NCBI GenBank assembly: GCA_932521035.1
Contig: OW051497.1
Location: 11,594,001-11,658,000 of the forward strand
Length of the DNA stretch: 64,000 bases
Direction: 5' to 3'
Source: Oscheius dolichura
Lineage: Eukaryota > Nematoda > Chromadorea > Rhabditida > Rhabditidae
Positions 60,222 to 64,000 of this stretch are shown piece by piece. Both the position numbers and the translations under genes were made by a program. The notes under the pieces were generated by a model. The model did not search any database, was not told the DNA's origin, and was given only the letters and a program-made list of their open reading frames with translations. Position 1 is the stretch's first letter, and every line of letters starts with the position of its first letter.

Positions 60222-63200
60222 ATGTCGGCCGACACTGATGATCATCGATTTACGGACACCATATCCCGCAACGTCTCGGTCCAGTCAGCTATCCAGAAAT
60301 TTGACGGCAGCTCTAAGCCAAAGCCAAAACTGGCAAGCCCACGTTCCGTGGAGAGCTGGAATGTGCCAAAGCAATCTCCTCAAGCGACGATTATCAAGAC
60401 GGATAAGACTTCTTCGGCGGCTGAACAACCATCGCTCGGCAATCTTCCTCAGAAGTCCTCTCCTGCAGCTACAGTGACCGCCGAGCTTTCTTCCAAACCA
60501 CCAGGACATATAAGAAGAACTACCCAAGTTGTAGAAATCAATCCCAGGCCTCCTGTAGAAGAGCCTCTCACGATCCAGACCACGAACGACACTTATGCCG
60601 AGATTAGAAAACCTCCGAAACTTGGCCATCTTCGTCAGAAGTCGGCTGATCAGGCGCTTCTCCCGGCGCGTAGTAGTTCTCGTCCAGACTTAACGCGGCC
60701 GACCGTGGCCAGCAACAGTCGAACTTCCAGCGGTTCAAATTCTCCGTCGACACGTCACCCGGATTCTCGTGGACCACCACGTAATGCTATCACAAGAGCA
60801 AACACCACCGTCGTACCATTAAACCGTCAGATGTCCTCGGAGAGTCGGGAGTCATCTAAAGGTTCGGGTCATAGTGGATCAAGTAGTCCCTCCAGTCGGG
60901 GATCACCGAGAAGTTCTGTACAGTACGTTCCAAGAGGTACTCGTTTATCTGGAGAAAGGTCAAGCCGCTCTTCCCCTCTTAGCACGGTTACTTCCGGTGT
61001 TGCACTCATTCGCAAAACTACAGTTCGTTCCCCTCAAAATACTGTGGCTCAGAAGCCAAGGGAAGCCAGAGAGAGGCCTGTACAGCCGAGGAGAGCTACC
61101 CAAGTTGTGGATACTCGTCCTAAGACTTCTCCTGACCCCACTGTCAACATGAGAAACAATGTCCAACTTGGAAGATCTACTACGTTCATGGATCGTCCTG
61201 TCTCCGCTTATTATTCCTTTGATGAACCCAGCAAGCCGAGCCAACGCCCCCCGCCGCTCTCAGCAGAGCAGCAGGACTTCGTCCGTCCCAGCGAAGACGA
61301 GGAGTGGGCGAATGTGAAGACTATCGTGTTCGGAGAACAACAGAAGAACCCGCCACAGCCGGTGACTATCAAGCCTGCCAGAATGGGTGTCCGCCATGAG
61401 GTAGGTCTTATCGTCGAACATTTTGTTTCCCCTTAACATGGTCGTAAAGTGATGGATCAAGTAGGGAGAGGAGCGAGGGGTCATAAGAAAGGATTAGGGA
61501 AGGAGTGGTATGCCGATCGCAGGGGGTTGAGAGTACATTTTCATGCATAACAAGGGCTTGGCTGTGGTTTTTAGATGGCGTCATTTTTAATTTTGTTTCC
61601 TCCTCCTCCAAAGAAAGCAAACAAACAAAGGCATAACTTTTGAAACATTCACACTCTTACATCCTGCTTGGTCGGGCCACATTTTCCGCCCCTGACGCAT
61701 TTGTTTTACCAAGATAACAGTTGAGGTTACTGCTATTTTTGACCCTGAATAAGGGCTAATCCACCCGCGAAGGTGGTCCACACACTCCCATCCGAGTCAC
61801 CTTCTTTGTTTGCCTATCGCACCTTTTGCTGGTGAGGATATCCCACCGACCCCCGTTCCTCTTTGCTCAGGTTTTGATAAACCCTTTTCTATCTGCTATA
61901 TGAATCAACAAATACCTAGATAATTGGTTAGCGATTACCATCTGACCGCTCAATTTTACAGCACATGCGCTATTCCAGCATATTTCTTCCCCCTACAGAC
62001 TAAATCGTCAAGTACTTTTTGTTGCCTGACTCATAACATTTCTTATCTCTCACTGTTCCGGACAATGACGATCTTCGCCCCTTTGGTTTTTCATTTTCAT
62101 CAGAATTCCTTCACTTTTTTATCGAGAGAAAGGAGGAAGTTTCGCGGGCCGACAAGTTCATGCAAACAGTTGGTGGCAGGTTAATTGTGCGATGTAGAGT
62201 GGAATAAAATCGATGATTATTAACAGCCAGTGACTAACAGGTTCTTTTTAAACATTCCCTCCTCTGAACGCGCAATTTTCGAACTCCCTTTTATAGCTGT
62301 CTGTCAAAAAGAGTCATTACCCTGCCCCGGTAACTTTAGCTCTGCGTCTTGTCATCAAAAAGGGTAAGCAGATTAGCGCTAGCACCTACTAGTTTGCTTT
62401 CCTCTGACCCTTTAGTGGTGTATGGCTCCACCTGACCTACTTTTCCAAGCTACCTGCGTCCCTAACTTATGTTCGCTTTTTGGCCGTTCCATTCTCCGCT
62501 TTCCGCTCAAAAAACTTTCCACCTCCTTTTTCCACTTACTCTAAGAACATTAAGCGATCATTAATCTCTTAGCTCCATTCGGGGGGAATGTGTAGGTTAG
62601 CGACTGTTGGTTCGGCCAAATCTTTGCACAGCAGCGCATTCCTCCTCGCGCCCGCCCCTCGGCGCCCCATAGCGGGTTTGTTTGAATATCGATTGATGCG
62701 TATAGGAGACTGTCGCTGAGTCATTTGGAACTTTTTATGTTACCGCTGGGGGCTCGTCCACTGGGTCACCAATGCTAAACTTCCTCGCACGGTAGCCACT
62801 TGAAAAGTTTCGTCGTTTCTTTACATTTTCACACAATTATCAAACGGGACCGGCTCGCGAAGGTCATTCTATTAGATTTATATGCCTCACTTTAATGTTT
62901 ACGGCTGTTTTTTATTACCAAATATGTTTAGCCTAACTGCTTTTCTATGAGCCTTGTCAGTTTAGCCAAACATGGTTGAAAACCTCCAAGAAATGCACTT
63001 TTTTAGCTCTTTTACTCGAATACGATCAGGTATGAGCAAACACGCCCAGCCTAACAAGCTAACTCACACTGTTTCCAGCCGTGTTTATTATACATGACCC
63101 GAATATTTCGGAAACATCTATTTGCATATCGTTGTTTTCTCTTTTCGGCCCTTTTTGCTCGGTATCAGTTGTTTGAACAATAGGGTCCGGCTCCATCCTT

Positions 63201-64000
63201 TTTTGCTCCGTGGCTAATTTATCCCTTTAACATAAGTTCAAACAAGAAGAAGAAACAAGAATTTTTTCCTGTTCTTGGCTTTTTTAAATGACAACCTTCA
63301 AAGATATAATCCTTTTTTTTACAGAAGCTGGACCCTGAAAAGCTTTTCACGCGCCAGGAGCGCATTGGGCGAGGGTCCTTCGGTGAAGTCTACAAGGGAA
63401 TAGACCAGCGTACCGGTCAAGTAAGTTTTATACCTGATATATTTTATTCCTATTAGTTATTTGAGCTATAAAATATGTTTTCAGGTTGTAGCTATAAAAA
63501 TAATCGATCTCGAGCAAGCAGAAGATGAAATAGATGATATTCAACAAGAAATCCAAGTTCTCAGCCAATGTGATTCGCCTTATGTTACTAAATATTACGG
63601 GAGCTATCTCACGGTATTCTTTATTCTATTTTTAAATATATTTCCTTTTTAGGGAGCTAAACTATGGATTATTATGGAATATCTTGGAGGAGGGTCCGCC
63701 CTGGACCTGACAAAGAGTGGAAAACTCGATGAAACACATATAGCTGTAATTCTTCGCGAAATTCTTAAAGGATTGGAATACCTCCACTCGGAGAGGAAAA
63801 TACATAGAGATATTAAAGGTATTTCTTTTATTTTTATTCTTTTCTCTATCATAAAACTAAAGGAGCCAATGTTTTATTGGATGCATACTCGTGTGCAGTC
63901 AAATTGGGAGATTTCGGTGTAGCACGTCACCTTGAGACTGTCACGGGCCGTAAAGCGGATACTTTTGTGGGAACACCATTTTTCATGGCTCCTGAAGTTG
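60222..64000 (+). CDS. gck-1: Germinal-centre kinase III (MST3/4, YSK1, GCK-1 type) with long N-terminal extension, partial
   Basis: Exons 60222-61400, 63325-63420, 63485-63613, 63653-63818 and 63863 to beyond the window join in phase. The first exon alone encodes 393 Ser/Pro/Arg-rich, disordered residues. The kinase domain starts with [20 protein letters not shown] and has the catalytic Lys in [34 protein letters not shown], the HRDIKGANVLL catalytic loop, DFGVARHL and [13 protein letters not shown] at the window end. This is diagnostic of GCK-III Ste20 kinases, which act with CCM3/striatin partners in cell polarity, germline and stress signalling. Usual members have only about 20-30 residues before the kinase. 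The ATG at 60222 lies two bases after a strong acceptor (gtttttttcag). The 1.9 kb intron 61401-63324 could hold a promoter for a short form. The C-terminal part is outside the window. The symbol is given by family, not by proven orthology. Confidence 0.92.

Overview
The window is from a small-intron animal genome, most likely a nematode. Genes are split by very short introns (mostly 31-45 bases, GT...tttag/ttcag), with AATAAA poly(A) signals close behind several stops. The gene families fit a worm: an anion-type Cys-loop channel resembling the nematode LGC-46/ACC group, a C-type lectin with a Thr-rich linker, tandem pepsin-like genes, an SLC22-type transporter and a membrane UGT. Several start codons sit 0-8 bases behind a strong 3' splice site, as expected for spliced-leader trans-splicing. 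The species cannot be named from sequence alone. No prokaryotic, viral, CRISPR or tRNA feature was found.

Layout. 1-1087 (-): partial secreted-type protein, Cys-rich then Thr/Glu-rich. 2374-2597 (+): two-exon small secreted peptide. 2714-4078 and 4414-5875 (-): tandem pepsin-fold genes with altered catalytic motifs. 7350-13736 (+): 19-exon gene for a 1401-residue Lys/Asp-rich protein with tandem repeats and ankyrin-like repeats. 13971-14440: remnants of a duplicated lectin locus, followed by the intact lectin gene 14559-15882 (+). 17102-17452 (-): second small secreted peptide. 17951-23272 (+): a 757-base coding exon with a PP1-docking motif, then a complete PP1 catalytic subunit gene to which it appears to splice. 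28566-31015 (+): divergent PP1 paralogue with the same exon structure. 32828-35784 (+): 16-exon SLC22-type transporter with two GC-AG introns. 36046-38027 (-): Cys-loop anion channel. 40686-41904 (+): unidentified small gene. 43109-43721 (-): coiled-coil protein. 47596-51566 (+): UDP-glycosyltransferase. 51697-52740 (-): single-pass membrane protein with PPxY tail motifs. 54790-57378 (-): gamma-glutamyltransferase-like ectoenzyme lacking key substrate residues. 60222-64000+ (+): germinal-centre kinase III (MST/GCK-1 type) with a 393-residue disordered N-terminal exon, running off the window.

The genes do not form one pathway. Two themes stand out. First, three enzyme-family genes (both pepsin-like copies and the GGT-like gene) are intact but altered at catalytic or substrate-binding positions. 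Second, two signalling enzymes, PP1 and the GCK-III kinase, appear to carry long, repeat-bearing, phosphosite-rich N-terminal exons joined across roughly 2 kb introns. The PP1 extension contains a canonical RVxF PP1-docking motif, which would be a phosphatase fused in cis to its own regulatory-type sequence. This is the most interesting candidate in the window. All gene models were assembled by hand from reading frames, splice signals and phase; none is supported by transcript data here.
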